NCBI RefSeq assembly: GCF_943169845.1
Contig: NZ_CALPBW010000002.1
Span: 62,001-126,000 of the forward strand
Reading direction: 5' to 3'
From: Peptoniphilus rachelemmaiella
GTDB lineage: Bacteria > Bacillota > Clostridia > Tissierellales > Peptoniphilaceae
Length of the DNA: 64,000 nucleotides
A program made the position numbers and the translations under genes. Shown here piece by piece: positions 9,754-18,514 of the stretch. Every line of letters begins with the position of its first letter. Within the stretch, counting starts at the first letter, position 1. The notes under the pieces are model-generated. The model was given only the letters and a program-made list of their open reading frames with translations, was not told the origin of the DNA and made no database searches.

Positions 9754-10038
9754 TTATTCATCTACGCGGACGACCATATGACGCATGACCGTATCGGAAA
9801 TGCTTGCAATACGGCTGAATTCTTTGATTACGCCGGGTTCTGCATCGAATTCGACGAGCACATAGAATGCTTCTTTGTAATCTTCGATTTCATAGGCCAG
9901 CTTACGCGTGCCCCATTCGTCTTCCGATTTAATGACGCCTGCATCAGCGATGATGCCTTTTAAACGTTCGTATTGTTTTACACGTCTTTCAGATTCGGCG
10001 TCGGGATAGAACATAAGGATTACTTCATAATTGTTCAA
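9754..10038 (-). CDS. rpsF: 30S ribosomal protein S6
   Basis: 94 residues starting at TTG 10038 (protein begins MNNYEVILMFYPDA), with AAGGAGGTGAC placed correctly upstream. A longer reading to 10101 would add residues with no S6 homology and would absorb the ribosome binding site, so it was not used. S6 pairs with S18 on the 30S platform. First gene of the operon, read from the strong promoter at 10100-10129. Confidence 0.95.
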   Translation of the reverse strand: MNNYEVILMFYPDAESERRVKQYERLKGIIADAGVIKSEDEWGTRKLAYEIEDYKEAFYVLVEFDAEPGVIKEFSRIASISDTVMRHMVVRVDE

Positions 10039-10069
10039 GTCTGTCACCTCCTTGTGGACTGACGGCTCG

Positions 10070-10085
10070 ATTGATCGAGCAAGGA
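10070..10085 (-). promoter_or_regulatory. Hairpin in the rpsF leader, possible S6:S18 autoregulatory site
   Basis: The leader contains the inverted repeat GCTCGAT/ATCGAGC followed by CCG, just upstream of the rpsF ribosome binding site. Many bacteria carry an S6:S18-binding hairpin with a conserved CCG in this leader. Location and the CCG fit, but I cannot fold or align it here. Confidence 0.35.
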
Positions 10086-10099
10086 TAACTATCTGATCC

Positions 10100-10129
10100 A
10101 TTATAAGTGAGAAAGGGGCTAAGTGTCAA
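10100..10129 (-). promoter_or_regulatory. Consensus SigA promoter of rpsF-ssb-rpsR
   Basis: TTGACA and TATAAT, both perfect matches, are separated by 18 bases. The -35 box lies over the 3' end of the upstream phosphoesterase gene. Confidence 0.85.
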
Positions 10130-10922
10130 GGCCTTCTTCCACAATTCGACTTTCAACGCCTGCATCCGTAAGTTCGATGAGTCGCGCGCCCCGGGGCAAG
10201 CTGCCATAGGCGTTGTAGCCGGTGATGCGGCCGTAGTAAAGGTGCATCCCCCGCCAATTGGCGGTGAAGTCGTTGTCGTGATCGTGGCCCACAAAAATAT
10301 GGCGGACGGTGCTTTCGTTTAACAAAGTATCCACCAGCCCCGTGTTTTTCACCGGAGCGCAGACAGTTTCGTCTTTGTGGCCCACGGCCAAGCCCGCCTT
10401 TTTCGCGTCGTCGAATTCCACCACGGGAATGTGCATAAATAAAAGGCCTTCTTTTCCTTCCCCGCCGTCCAGGGCGATGAGGTCTCGAATCTGCTCTTCA
10501 TAGACGTAGGCGTAGTTGTTGTCCTCGTCGTAGTCACCGCTGTCTAAAAAGTACAGGCGATAGTTCCCTGCGTCGAAATAATAGAGCTCCCGCCCCTCCA
10601 CGGAGGCGAGGCCCCGTTTTTCCACATGGTGTTTCATATGATACACCAGCTCCTTCAGCACCCGGCGATCGTAGGCGCTTTCGCTGTCGTGATTGCCCCA
10701 GGTAATAGCTACAGGGACGCGCAGGCTGTCGAAAAAATCCAGAACGCCGGATAAAATCGTGAGGCTTCCCGATTCCAAAGACCAGTGAATGTCGCCGGTG
10801 AGGACGATGAGATCCGGCGCCAGGGCCGAAACCATGTTCCGCACCAAATCCTCCGTGCGCTTGTCGTCACCCTTAAATGGAAAGGAGCCGAAGTGAAGAT
10901 CGGTGAGTTGAAGTAGTTTCAT
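10119..10922 (-). CDS. Calcineurin-like metallophosphoesterase
   Basis: 267 residues with the full metal-ligand set of the family: TDLH near the N-terminus, GDIHW, GNHD, a HIPVVEF segment and GHDHDND. No signal peptide is visible, so it is probably cytosolic. It follows the ABC ATPase gene by only a few bases, so it is likely the last gene of the ABC importer operon. This suggests the imported compound may be a phosphorylated or phosphodiester-containing molecule that the enzyme then cleaves, but the substrate cannot be read from sequence. Confidence 0.88.
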   Translation of the reverse strand: MKLLQLTDLHFGSFPFKGDDKRTEDLVRNMVSALAPDLIVLTGDIHWSLESGSLTILSGVLDFFDSLRVPVAITWGNHDSESAYDRRVLKELVYHMKHHVEKRGLASVEGRELYYFDAGNYRLYFLDSGDYDEDNNYAYVYEEQIRDLIALDGGEGKEGLLFMHIPVVEFDDAKKAGLAVGHKDETVCAPVKNTGLVDTLLNESTVRHIFVGHDHDNDFTANWRGMHLYYGRITGYNAYGSLPRGARLIELTDAGVESRIVEEGLDT

Positions 10923-10926
10923 GAGC

Positions 10927-11931
10927 CTACTCCATTCCGATAATTTCCGATTTCGGCATATACACCGTCACCTTGTCGCCGACGCGCCGCATATTGGCGC
11001 TTCGGTTCAGTTGATCCATCTTCAGCATCTTTTTCCCGTTCACTTCGATGTACAGGCGATAGATGGAGCCACGCATGGAGGTGCGAATGACTTTGCCTTC
11101 GTAAGCGTAGGCGTCGCTTATGGCTTCTAAGGAGAGCACTTCCGGGCGAATGGCCACGTAGCTGTAATCCGCATGATCGACGGCGCCCATGGCGGCCGCT
11201 TCTTCTCTCGTAAAGAGATTGTAGTCGCCGATAAAGCGGGTGGCGAATTCCGATTGGGGATGGCGGTAAATGTAGGTGGGCGAGCCTTCCTGCACGATAT
11301 GGCCCTGATTCATGACAAAAATATAATCGCTCATGCTCATGGCCTCTTCCTGATCGTGGGTGACGAGGATCACCGTAATCTTAAGTTCCGCCTGAAGGGA
11401 TTTAATGAGCCCGCGAAGCTGCACGCGGATCTGTGCGTCCAATGCGCTTAAGGGCTCATCCAAGAGAAGGACGTCAGGCTTGGTGACCAAGCTCCGCGCC
11501 AGAGCCACCCGCTGTTGCTGCCCGCCGGAAAGATTCGCCGGGTAAGCCTCTTCTTTTCCCGTGAGGCCCACCAGGTCGATCATCTTTTTCGCTTCCGCGT
11601 CCCGGGTCTTTTTGTCTACGCCTTTCATTTCCAGGCCGAATTTTACATTGTCCAGCACGTTCATATTAGGAAAGAGGGCGTAGTTCTGAAAAACCATGCC
11701 CAGGCCGCGATCGTTCGGGGCGAGGCCGTCGACGCGTCTGCCGTCGATGATGATTTCGCCTTCGTCGATGGTATTTAAGCCGGCGATGGCCCTGAGCAAT
11801 GTGGATTTACCGCAGCCCGATGGGCCCAGAAGGGTGGCCAATTGACCGCGGGCAATTTTTAAATTCAATCCGTGAAGCACTTCCGTTTCGCCGAAGGATT
11901 TTCTTAAATTGTTGATTTCGATAAAGCTCAT
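10927..11931 (-). CDS. ABC importer ATP-binding protein (PotA/FbpC-like)
   Basis: 334 residues. Walker A GPSGCGKST, signature LSGGQQQRVALAR, Walker B LLLDEP and a switch His in VTHDQEEAM are all present. The C-terminal ~100 residues form the TOBE-type domain found in importers of polyamines, ferric iron and phosphonates. It ends 4 bases before the phosphoesterase gene and begins 2 bases after the second permease, so it powers the permease pair encoded upstream. Confidence 0.9.
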   Translation of the reverse strand: MSFIEINNLRKSFGETEVLHGLNLKIARGQLATLLGPSGCGKSTLLRAIAGLNTIDEGEIIIDGRRVDGLAPNDRGLGMVFQNYALFPNMNVLDNVKFGLEMKGVDKKTRDAEAKKMIDLVGLTGKEEAYPANLSGGQQQRVALARSLVTKPDVLLLDEPLSALDAQIRVQLRGLIKSLQAELKITVILVTHDQEEAMSMSDYIFVMNQGHIVQEGSPTYIYRHPQSEFATRFIGDYNLFTREEAAAMGAVDHADYSYVAIRPEVLSLEAISDAYAYEGKVIRTSMRGSIYRLYIEVNGKKMLKMDQLNRSANMRRVGDKVTVYMPKSEIIGME

Positions 11932-11932
11932 A

Positions 11933-12712
11933 TTACGCCTCGTATCCTTTCTGTTTTCTCGTAAGGCCTATGGCGCCGAAGGTAATGACGCTGATGACGA
12001 TAAAGTAGAGTATGACAATGGCCGAGGCCATGTGTCCGTTGACGGAGAGGGATTTTCTCAAAAAGATTTGCACTGTTTCATATTTCGATCCCACCACCAA
12101 ATTGATGATGACGAATTCGCCGAAGAGGGTGGAAAAACTGAAGAGGCAGGCGGAAAACACGCCGGGCATAATCGTCGGCAGGATAACTTTTCTGAACGTC
12201 GTCCAGGGGCTCGCCCCGAGGATTTCCGCCGACTCCATCAGGGTCTGTGCGCCGATGGCCCGGAGGCTGTTTAGGGTGCCCTGGCGAATCATGGGATAGA
12301 TGAATAGAACGTAGGATCCCACCACCACGGTGATCATGGGGATGCCCAACGCGGCGTAGGTGTTCATCAAAGCGAATGCCAGAATGACGCCGGGAAAGGC
12401 GTAGCATGCGATGACCATGCCCTCCGCCACCTTCTCGAGGCGCGGGTAGTAGACGTAAATGGCAAAGATGCTCGGCACGATGATCGCGGCGCCCAAGCTG
12501 ACGGCGATAAGAGACAGAACGCAGGTACGCACCAAGGCATGGAGGAAGGTTTTATTCATAAGGAGCTTCCCGAACCAGGCGAGGGTGGCGCCTCTGGGGA
12601 GCATGGTGGAAGACCAGTCCATGGATGTGGCATAGAGCAATGTCGCCAGCAGGGGCGCGAAGAGATACAGAAGCATGAGGACGATGGCGGCGTTTTTTGC
12701 AAATTTTTTCAT
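11933..12712 (-). CDS. ABC importer permease subunit
   Basis: 259 residues with about six membrane helices and the cytoplasmic EAA loop (ESAEILGASPWTTFRKV) that docks on the ATPase. Its start overlaps the stop of the preceding permease gene by 4 bases. Similar to the PotC/FbpB class of permeases; substrate unknown. Confidence 0.88.
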   Translation of the reverse strand: MKKFAKNAAIVLMLLYLFAPLLATLLYATSMDWSSTMLPRGATLAWFGKLLMNKTFLHALVRTCVLSLIAVSLGAAIIVPSIFAIYVYYPRLEKVAEGMVIACYAFPGVILAFALMNTYAALGIPMITVVVGSYVLFIYPMIRQGTLNSLRAIGAQTLMESAEILGASPWTTFRKVILPTIMPGVFSACLFSFSTLFGEFVIINLVVGSKYETVQIFLRKSLSVNGHMASAIVILYFIVISVITFGAIGLTRKQKGYEA

Positions 12713-13554
12713 CCTTTACTCACTTTCTCGGCCCGCTTGGCCAGTTTGTCGCCCAGAATCATATTGATGAGAAGAATCATCGCCAGCAATACGGAGAGGG
12801 CCGCGCCGATTTCCGGCCGGGCAAAAATATCCCCGGTCACCGTGTTGGCGATGCGTATGGAGAGGAGGTTTACCCCGGTGCCCGTCAAGGCCTCGGCGGA
12901 AGCGTAGGCGCCCATGGCGTTGGCAAACATCATGGCGAAAACGCCGACGATGGAGGGCATAAGCACGGGCAGGCCGATGCGCCGCCAGTATTGAAAGCTG
13001 CTCGCCCCTAAAAGCTCCGCCGATTCCCGCCACCCTTTTTCCAGGGCGTCGTAAATAGGCAAAAGAAGAATAATGCCCATGGGCAGTTGAAAATAAAGGT
13101 ACACGATGCACAGGCCCAAGGAAGAATAGAGATTGTAATTCGCCAGCCAATGGATGCCGGCGCGGCGGCCGAAGATAAGGAGCACGCCGGAGGAGCCTAA
13201 GAGAATAATGTAGGCGAAGGCCAGGGGAATGCCGGCGAAGTTCGAGGTCATATTCGCGATGACCACAAAGATCTCTCTAAGCCGTTTCGAATGACTCACG
13301 ATGGCGTAGGTGGTCACCGTGGTAAAGACAATGGCCACGACGCTTGAAAAAAGGGAAATTCCCACGGAATTTTTTATGGCCGCGGTGTACATTGACCCGG
13401 TGAGGATCTCCCGGTAATTGGACAGAGTCCATCCCCCGCCTCCCGTGGGCTTAAAGCTCATAAGGACCATGTTCGCCGACGGATAGATCAATACGGCTAC
13501 GGCGATAAAGGCGAAGAGAATCATGGCCAGGTGAAAGGGCAACCGTCGTTTCAT
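12709..13554 (-). CDS. ABC importer permease subunit
   Basis: 281 residues, about six membrane helices, EAA loop ESAELLGASSFQYWRRI. Together with the next permease it would form the heterodimeric channel of a type I importer. The gap to the binding-protein gene contains a hairpin with a T-run that probably lowers permease expression relative to the binding protein. Confidence 0.88.
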   Translation of the reverse strand: MKRRLPFHLAMILFAFIAVAVLIYPSANMVLMSFKPTGGGGWTLSNYREILTGSMYTAAIKNSVGISLFSSVVAIVFTTVTTYAIVSHSKRLREIFVVIANMTSNFAGIPLAFAYIILLGSSGVLLIFGRRAGIHWLANYNLYSSLGLCIVYLYFQLPMGIILLLPIYDALEKGWRESAELLGASSFQYWRRIGLPVLMPSIVGVFAMMFANAMGAYASAEALTGTGVNLLSIRIANTVTGDIFARPEIGAALSVLLAMILLINMILGDKLAKRAEKVSKG

Positions 13555-13572
13555 GCAAGTCTCCTTTCGAAA

Positions 13573-13597
13573 TAAAAAGGGGCCCGAAGGCCCGAAG
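13573..13597 (-). terminator. Partial terminator between binding protein and permeases
   Basis: GGGCC-TTCG-GGCCC followed by CTTTTT on the minus strand. Its position after the first gene of the operon suggests read-through attenuation, giving more binding protein than permease. Confidence 0.75.
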
Positions 13598-13609
13598 TTG
13601 TGACGTCTC

Positions 13610-14701
13610 TTACTTCATATAAGCCATGACGTTTTCTTGCCACAGCTGAGCCAGTTGCTTGGTGCTGTCTTCCCATGCCTTGCTGTCTTTGACCTTGTAA
13701 ATGTCCTTGTAGGCCGAAGGGGGCAGGAGTTTTTTCTTGGCTTCGTCGGAAATCTTGGCATTTTCGCGAATGGGCCGCGCGTAGCCCTTAGCCAGATTGT
13801 CCTGACCTTCGTCGGAGAGAATAAATTCCCGAGCCAAAGCGGCGGCGTAGGGATTGGCGGCGTAGCGATTGATGATGGTGGTGTAGCCGGTCATAACCGT
13901 CATCGGCGGTACGGTAATCACGAAGCGATCCCGATCCACGGCATCGGCGTAGTTCAGAGCGTTAAAGTCCCACAACATACCCACTTGCACTTCCCCGGTT
14001 TCCAAATTGGCGAGAGAGGCGTCGGTGGTCTTCAGGCGGCCTTGTTCGGCGAGCTTTTTGAAAAAGTCCAGTCCGGGCTTGAGATTTTTTTCGTCCCCGC
14101 CATAGGTGACGGCGGCATTTAAGAGGGCGAATTGACTTTGATTGGCCGTTTCCATGTCGCCAATGGTCAACACATAGTTACCGTTTAAAATATCGTCGAA
14201 AGTTTTCGGCGGCTCGACCCCTTCCGGCAGATTTTGTTTGTCCGTAATAAAACACATTTGTCCCGTGTAGGCCAAGAGCCAGTCGCCGTCGTCGTCCTTT
14301 GCCCAGTCGGGAACATCGTCCCAGTAAGAGGTCTTGTACTTTAAGGACAAGCCCTGTTCCTCGGCTACGGGACCAAAGGCGATTCCCACATCCCCGATAT
14401 CTGCCGAAGCATTGGTCTTTTCCGCGGCAAACTTCGCCAGCTCTTCCGCCGAAGACATGTCCGTGTCCGTGTGACTGATGCCGTATTTCTTTTCAATGTC
14501 TGCCCAGGTTTCCTTCCAGTTGGCCCAGGCATCGGGCATGCCTACAGAGTGGACGTTCCCTTCTTCCTTCGCCTTCTTTTCCAACTCTTCCACTGTGATC
14601 TTGCTTAAATCTAAAGTGTCTGTGGCCGTGGATTCCTTTGTGCAGGCCACGAGCAGCATCATGCCCAAAGCCACAACCAACCATTTCATTCGTCGAATCA
14701 T
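13610..14701 (-). CDS. ABC importer substrate-binding lipoprotein
   Basis: The ATG at 14701 was chosen because AAGGAGG precedes it at the right distance and it gives a compact lipoprotein signal with the lipobox LLVAC (acylated Cys20). The resulting protein has 363 residues. The rest resembles periplasmic-binding-protein-like II solute binders of the iron(III)/polyamine/aminoethylphosphonate group. First gene of the binding protein-permease-permease-ATPase-phosphoesterase operon. The acidic, Trp/Asp-rich N-terminal lobe does not tell me the ligand. Confidence 0.88.
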   Translation of the reverse strand: MIRRMKWLVVALGMMLLVACTKESTATDTLDLSKITVEELEKKAKEEGNVHSVGMPDAWANWKETWADIEKKYGISHTDTDMSSAEELAKFAAEKTNASADIGDVGIAFGPVAEEQGLSLKYKTSYWDDVPDWAKDDDGDWLLAYTGQMCFITDKQNLPEGVEPPKTFDDILNGNYVLTIGDMETANQSQFALLNAAVTYGGDEKNLKPGLDFFKKLAEQGRLKTTDASLANLETGEVQVGMLWDFNALNYADAVDRDRFVITVPPMTVMTGYTTIINRYAANPYAAALAREFILSDEGQDNLAKGYARPIRENAKISDEAKKKLLPPSAYKDIYKVKDSKAWEDSTKQLAQLWQENVMAYMK

Positions 14702-14852
14702 TGCATCCTCCTTGTGTTTTTGTAAATTTTTCATCCCTCACAGAATAAACTATGTAAATTAGAGGAAATGCAAATCTTTATTAAATCCCCGTTAGTTCTT
14801 GTAAAATTTCCTCTTCCTTTTCGTCCCCGTAAAATTCTCTCTTCCCTTCGCC

Positions 14853-14882
14853 TTGACTTTCCTCAAAGGCGGCCCCCATAAT
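14853..14882 (+). promoter_or_regulatory. Promoter of the EamA transporter gene
   Basis: TTGACT is followed after 18 bases by CATAAT, about 75 bases before the ATG at 14958. The divergent 255-bp gap must also hold the promoter of the ABC operon, for which I see only weak candidates. Confidence 0.5.
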
Positions 14883-14957
14883 AGACATAGTATACAAGTG
14901 TTTTCGGCGGGCTTTGCCCATTGGATTTTGAACCGGCGCAGGGAGAAAGGGGTCGTC

Positions 14958-15848
14958 ATGCTCAAGGGTATTCTTTTAATCTTTTTATGCACCATGATGT
15001 GGGCACTTAACGGCAATGTGGGCGCATACATTTTCCAAAACAAAGCCTTCACCCCCGATGTTCTCGTGGCCATTCGGCTGACGGCGGTGGGGCTCATCCT
15101 CCTCGTCCACGACTTGCGCCGCAGCGGCCGCTACGCTTTTCGCGTGGTGCGGAAGCGGGAAAATATCCCCGCCTTTCTCCTTTATTCCATCGGCGGGATT
15201 TTATGTATGCAATACGGCTATTTCACCGCCATTGCTTATTCCAATGCGCCGACGACGACGCTGATTCAGTACACGGGGATGTTTTTCGTCATCTTCGTCT
15301 CTTCCATTATGAATCGCACCTGGCCCAAGCCCATCGTCTACCCCACCCTGGCTTTATGCAGCCTCGGGCTCTTTCTCATGGTTACCGGCGGCGATCCTTC
15401 CAATCTCAAGGTAAGCAGCAAGGCGCTTTTTTGGGGACTGGTCTCCGCCGTGGGCTTTATGAATTTTAATCTGGCACCCACCGGTCTGTCCAAAACCTAT
15501 CGCTCCATGGAAATCATGGGCCCCTCCATGCTCTTAGGCGGCGTGCTGCTCATCCTTCTGACGCGTCCGGATTTCACCGCCCCCACGTGGGATATGACCT
15601 CCACTCTCTGCGTTCTTTTTACGATTATCGGCGGCACCCTAATTCCCTTCTGGGCCTTTTTGGAAGGGGCTCGCCACACCGGCGCGCAGAAATCCAGCAT
15701 CTTCGCCCTATCCGAAGCGGTGTTTTCCGCCATCGTCGCCATGGTTCTCTACCATCTGACCTTTAAACTCACCGACCTCGTCGGCATGCTGATGATTTTC
15801 GGCTCCGTGCTTCTGCTCTCTCTGTCGGAAAAATCCCCTCTACCTTAG
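14958..15848 (+). CDS. EamA/DMT-family transporter
   Basis: 296 residues from the ATG preceded by GGGAGAAAGGGG. About ten membrane helices in two EamA repeats, as in the drug/metabolite transporter superfamily (opening LIFLCTMMWALNGNVGAYIF). It probably exports or imports a small metabolite; substrate unknown. Stands alone, divergent from the ABC importer. Its stop marks the left edge of the AT-rich island. Confidence 0.88.
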   Translation: MLKGILLIFLCTMMWALNGNVGAYIFQNKAFTPDVLVAIRLTAVGLILLVHDLRRSGRYAFRVVRKRENIPAFLLYSIGGILCMQYGYFTAIAYSNAPTTTLIQYTGMFFVIFVSSIMNRTWPKPIVYPTLALCSLGLFLMVTGGDPSNLKVSSKALFWGLVSAVGFMNFNLAPTGLSKTYRSMEIMGPSMLLGGVLLILLTRPDFTAPTWDMTSTLCVLFTIIGGTLIPFWAFLEGARHTGAQKSSIFALSEAVFSAIVAMVLYHLTFKLTDLVGMLMIFGSVLLLSLSEKSPLP

Positions 15849-15894
15849 ATAATTGTCTAAATCTCTATAAAAGTCTATTTTTTGGTACTTCTCC

Positions 15895-15976
15895 ATTTAC
15901 GACAATTTGCTAACCCTCTATAAGTGCCCATAGATTTCTAGCAAATTGTCGTAAATTTGTCGTAAGCTGTCGTAAA
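15895..15976. repeat. Inverted and phased repeats next to the integrase remnant (candidate recombinase arm sites)
   Basis: Two 18-bp arms at 15895-15912 and 15939-15956 are perfect inverted copies, with 26 bases between them. The right arm also begins a series of three TGTCGTAA repeats (15947, 15958, 15968) spaced 11 and 10 bases apart, about one helical turn. They sit between eamA and the 3' end of a tyrosine recombinase gene, as expected for arm-type integrase sites near the end of an integrative element. Confidence 0.6.
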
Positions 15977-15978
15977 TT

Positions 15979-16812
15979 CTAAAATATAAATTTCATCGCT
16001 TTTTCAAATTCCCCCATCTGTTCTATTTTAAAATCTTCTGTTGCATCTACATATATATCCATTGTTGTACTAATATCAGAATGACCTAGAATAGACTGCA
16101 TTGCTTTTGTATTTATATTTTGTTCATTAAGCCTTGTAGTAAAGGTGTATCTGAAAATGTGATTGCTTAAATGTGGAACTAATAGAATATCATTAGAGTT
16201 CGATTTATTTTTATCCATTATACTTAAATTGCAATCTCTAACAATTCTTCTTAAAGCTTTATTAAGTGTTCCATTATTGTGAACCTTTCCGAATCTATTT
16301 AAAAATACAAAGTCTTTAAATCCATCGATTGAATCACAACATTCGATTCCAAAAGTCTTTTGTAACTCTCTTTCCATAAGAAAAGCATCTTTTACTTTTT
16401 GAACCATAGGAATACTTCGCTTACCTGATGCTGTCTTCGGTGTATTAATAGCATATCTATCGTTTAATCCTTTACCTTTACTATAATATACCAAAGTCCT
16501 ATTTACACTTATAAGACCATTATCAAAATCTAGATCGTCCCATTGCAATCCTGTAACTTCTCCAACTCTCATACCTGTCCAAAGCATAACAATGAATATT
16601 GGATACCATTTTTTATATTCATCACTATTAGATAAATATTCTTCAAATAGTACCTGTTCTTCTATTGTCATGGCTTTTTTCTTCGGAGATTCATTTCGAT
16701 AAGCTACTTTCAATTCCTTCATAGCATTATCAGACGGATTAAACCTTATATATTCGTCATCCACTGCTAATTCTAACACCTGATGTAACACAGTATGGAC
16801 ACAATCTAGCGT
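15979..16812 (-). pseudogene. 5'-truncated tyrosine recombinase (Tn916-type integrase) remnant
   Basis: The catalytic half is intact: TGMRVGEVTGL (first Arg), HIFRYTF (box II, a His-x-x-Arg-Tyr variant), LGHSDISTTMDIYV with the nucleophile Tyr. Homology to Tn916-like integrases can be followed upstream through in-frame codons (HTVLHQVLELAV) to about 16809 and then stops at a TAA; the N-terminal arm-binding and SAM-like regions (roughly 120 residues) are missing. GTG 16791 could start a 270-residue protein, but no ribosome binding site is apparent. I regard it as a relic left by recombination. Confidence 0.8.
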
Positions 16813-16833
16813 TTAAGTATTGATTTTTAATTG

Positions 16834-16861
16834 AAAAGAGAGACTCGAGTTAACAAGTCTC
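16834..16861 (-). terminator. Weak terminator at the end of the iron operon
   Basis: A GAGACT/AGTCTC stem with a 10-base loop is followed on the minus strand by TCTCTTTTC. It lies just after the last permease gene. The stem is short, so termination may be inefficient. Confidence 0.4.
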
Positions 16862-16886
16862 CCCAAAATTTGACAAATAGCCTATT

Positions 16887-18089
16887 TTAATCATTATCTC
16901 TTTGCATCAATAATAATTCTTCTTTATTTATTTTATTAATAGCAATAATTGAAGATATTGGACCTAACAAGGTTCCCAAAATTATTACTATTATTAACAT
17001 TAAAATCATAAGGAATATATTCGGTCTTAAAAAAGGCATATTCAAAAGTGATGAAAATATATTATTGAAAGTTATACTTAAAACAAAGGAAAGCACAGAA
17101 CCTATGACTGCACCTGTTCCGTTAATTAGCATAGATTCAATAAGAACTACTTCACTGAGTTTTTTCTTTGTTGCTCCTAATATCCTTATGGTTGCAAATT
17201 CTCTTTTCCTTTCCTTAACTGATAAGGTATTTACAAGACTTAAAATAAAGAAAGCTAGTATCCAAATCAAAGCTATCAATATATACACATATACAAGCAT
17301 GTTTTTTGCTGAATCTGAAACTTCTGTCATTATTTTTCTTGGCAATAAAGGATACACTTTTTCTTTTTTAAATTCTTCTTTAATAAGTTTTTGAATTGTT
17401 TTTGGATCTTTGTTTTTTTCAACTTTTACTAAAATAGAAGATATATCATCTTTTTTTGCCACCGGATGATTAATTATCTTTTCATATTCCTTGGCTAATC
17501 TATGAGTTTCTTCTATTGTCATAAAAACTGAATTATCAAAACCCATGCCAGTTTTTGCAAGCCTACCTCTTATCTCGAATTCTTGATTAAAAAATTTAAC
17601 CTTATGATTAATAGTCCCCACAATGTTAGCACCTACAACAACTTGCCCAGCTTTAATTGGAGTTTTAATCTGTTTTTCAAGCCAAGGTTTAACGCTAAAG
17701 TCATCAGAAAAGTCAATTCCTATAACTTGAATGGGAAAAGAACAGCATCCAGCAGAAAGTGTAGCTAGATAAACTTGACCACAGGCTTTTTCAACTCCTG
17801 GTATTTTTTTTACTCTGTTTAATATATCCTTGTCAAAAAAGAATGTATTAGGTTCTCCCCTTAATATTGCACCTGTAATTTTGGAATCATAACCTTCTGG
17901 GACTACTATAATGTCTGCTCCCATCCTATCTGATAAAGATTTCATGCCATTTTTAAGAGAAAAAATTGTAAATGATGACATGAATAAAATAAAAGTTAAA
18001 ATTCCTACAAGTAAAATCAGGGTAATTGACCTTGCCTTTTTATTTTCTATATTCTTTTTTGCTAAATTAATTGTGTATAAATCTTTCAT
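16887..18089 (-). CDS. FtsX/MacB-like ABC permease (third permease of the iron cluster)
   Basis: 400 residues: an N-terminal helix (about 20-45), a large extracytoplasmic MacB-like domain (about 50-240), and three C-terminal helices with the ERKREFATIRILGATKKKL motif typical of FtsX permeases. It overlaps the FMN-binding lipoprotein gene by one base at its start. Its likely ATPase is either the neighbouring 18511-19230 product or the more distant 25112-25816 product. Low-GC codon use like the rest of the island. Confidence 0.85.
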   Translation of the reverse strand: MKDLYTINLAKKNIENKKARSITLILLVGILTFILFMSSFTIFSLKNGMKSLSDRMGADIIVVPEGYDSKITGAILRGEPNTFFFDKDILNRVKKIPGVEKACGQVYLATLSAGCCSFPIQVIGIDFSDDFSVKPWLEKQIKTPIKAGQVVVGANIVGTINHKVKFFNQEFEIRGRLAKTGMGFDNSVFMTIEETHRLAKEYEKIINHPVAKKDDISSILVKVEKNKDPKTIQKLIKEEFKKEKVYPLLPRKIMTEVSDSAKNMLVYVYILIALIWILAFFILSLVNTLSVKERKREFATIRILGATKKKLSEVVLIESMLINGTGAVIGSVLSFVLSITFNNIFSSLLNMPFLRPNIFLMILMLIIVIILGTLLGPISSIIAINKINKEELLLMQRDND

Positions 18090-18514
18090 TATTTTGCACC
18101 ATCAAGAGCATTATTGCAAGCTTCTATAAATTGCTTGTAAGTTTGTGTTGCCCCCGAAATAACGTCCACTCCTTCAGGATTTCCTTTTTCCACTAATCTA
18201 TCTGGGTATGACTTTGCAAGATTTATAGCTTGTTGGGCTATCTTATATAGTCCTTCATTTTGGCTTTGACCATAAGATTCATCCTTTTCTTTTCCATCTC
18301 CATCAATGTTTTGCATTGTGCAAGATTCAATCTTATTGTCTTTAACGGTTATATCCACCTTTACAAGTCCGCCTCTTTCATCTTTGGCAGATTCTCCTTG
18401 ATATGTGCCGTCTTTATAGCTTACGCTTGGAACTTCTTCTTTTTTATCTCCTCCACAAGCAACTAGGACAAGCCCCAAAGAAAAAATTATTAATACATTT
18501 AAAAATTTTCTCAT
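18089..18514 (-). CDS. FMN-binding domain lipoprotein
   Basis: 141 residues. Lipoprotein signal with lipobox LVAC (Cys20), then an FMN-binding domain of the NqrC/RnfG type, ending in the SGATQT motif whose Thr can be covalently flavinylated. Exported flavoproteins of this kind pass electrons outside the membrane. Within an FTR1-P19 cluster a role in reducing ferric iron for the permease is an inference. It overlaps the ATPase gene by 4 bases. In Campylobacter this position is held by thioredoxin-like genes instead. Confidence 0.85.
   Translation of the reverse strand: MRKFLNVLIIFSLGLVLVACGGDKKEEVPSVSYKDGTYQGESAKDERGGLVKVDITVKDNKIESCTMQNIDGDGKEKDESYGQSQNEGLYKIAQQAINLAKSYPDRLVEKGNPEGVDVISGATQTYKQFIEACNNALDGAK

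Noticed and set aside
15979-16791. Functional short integrase starting at GTG 16791
   Set aside because: In-frame homology continues upstream of the GTG to a stop codon and the N-terminal domain is missing; no ribosome binding site supports this start.
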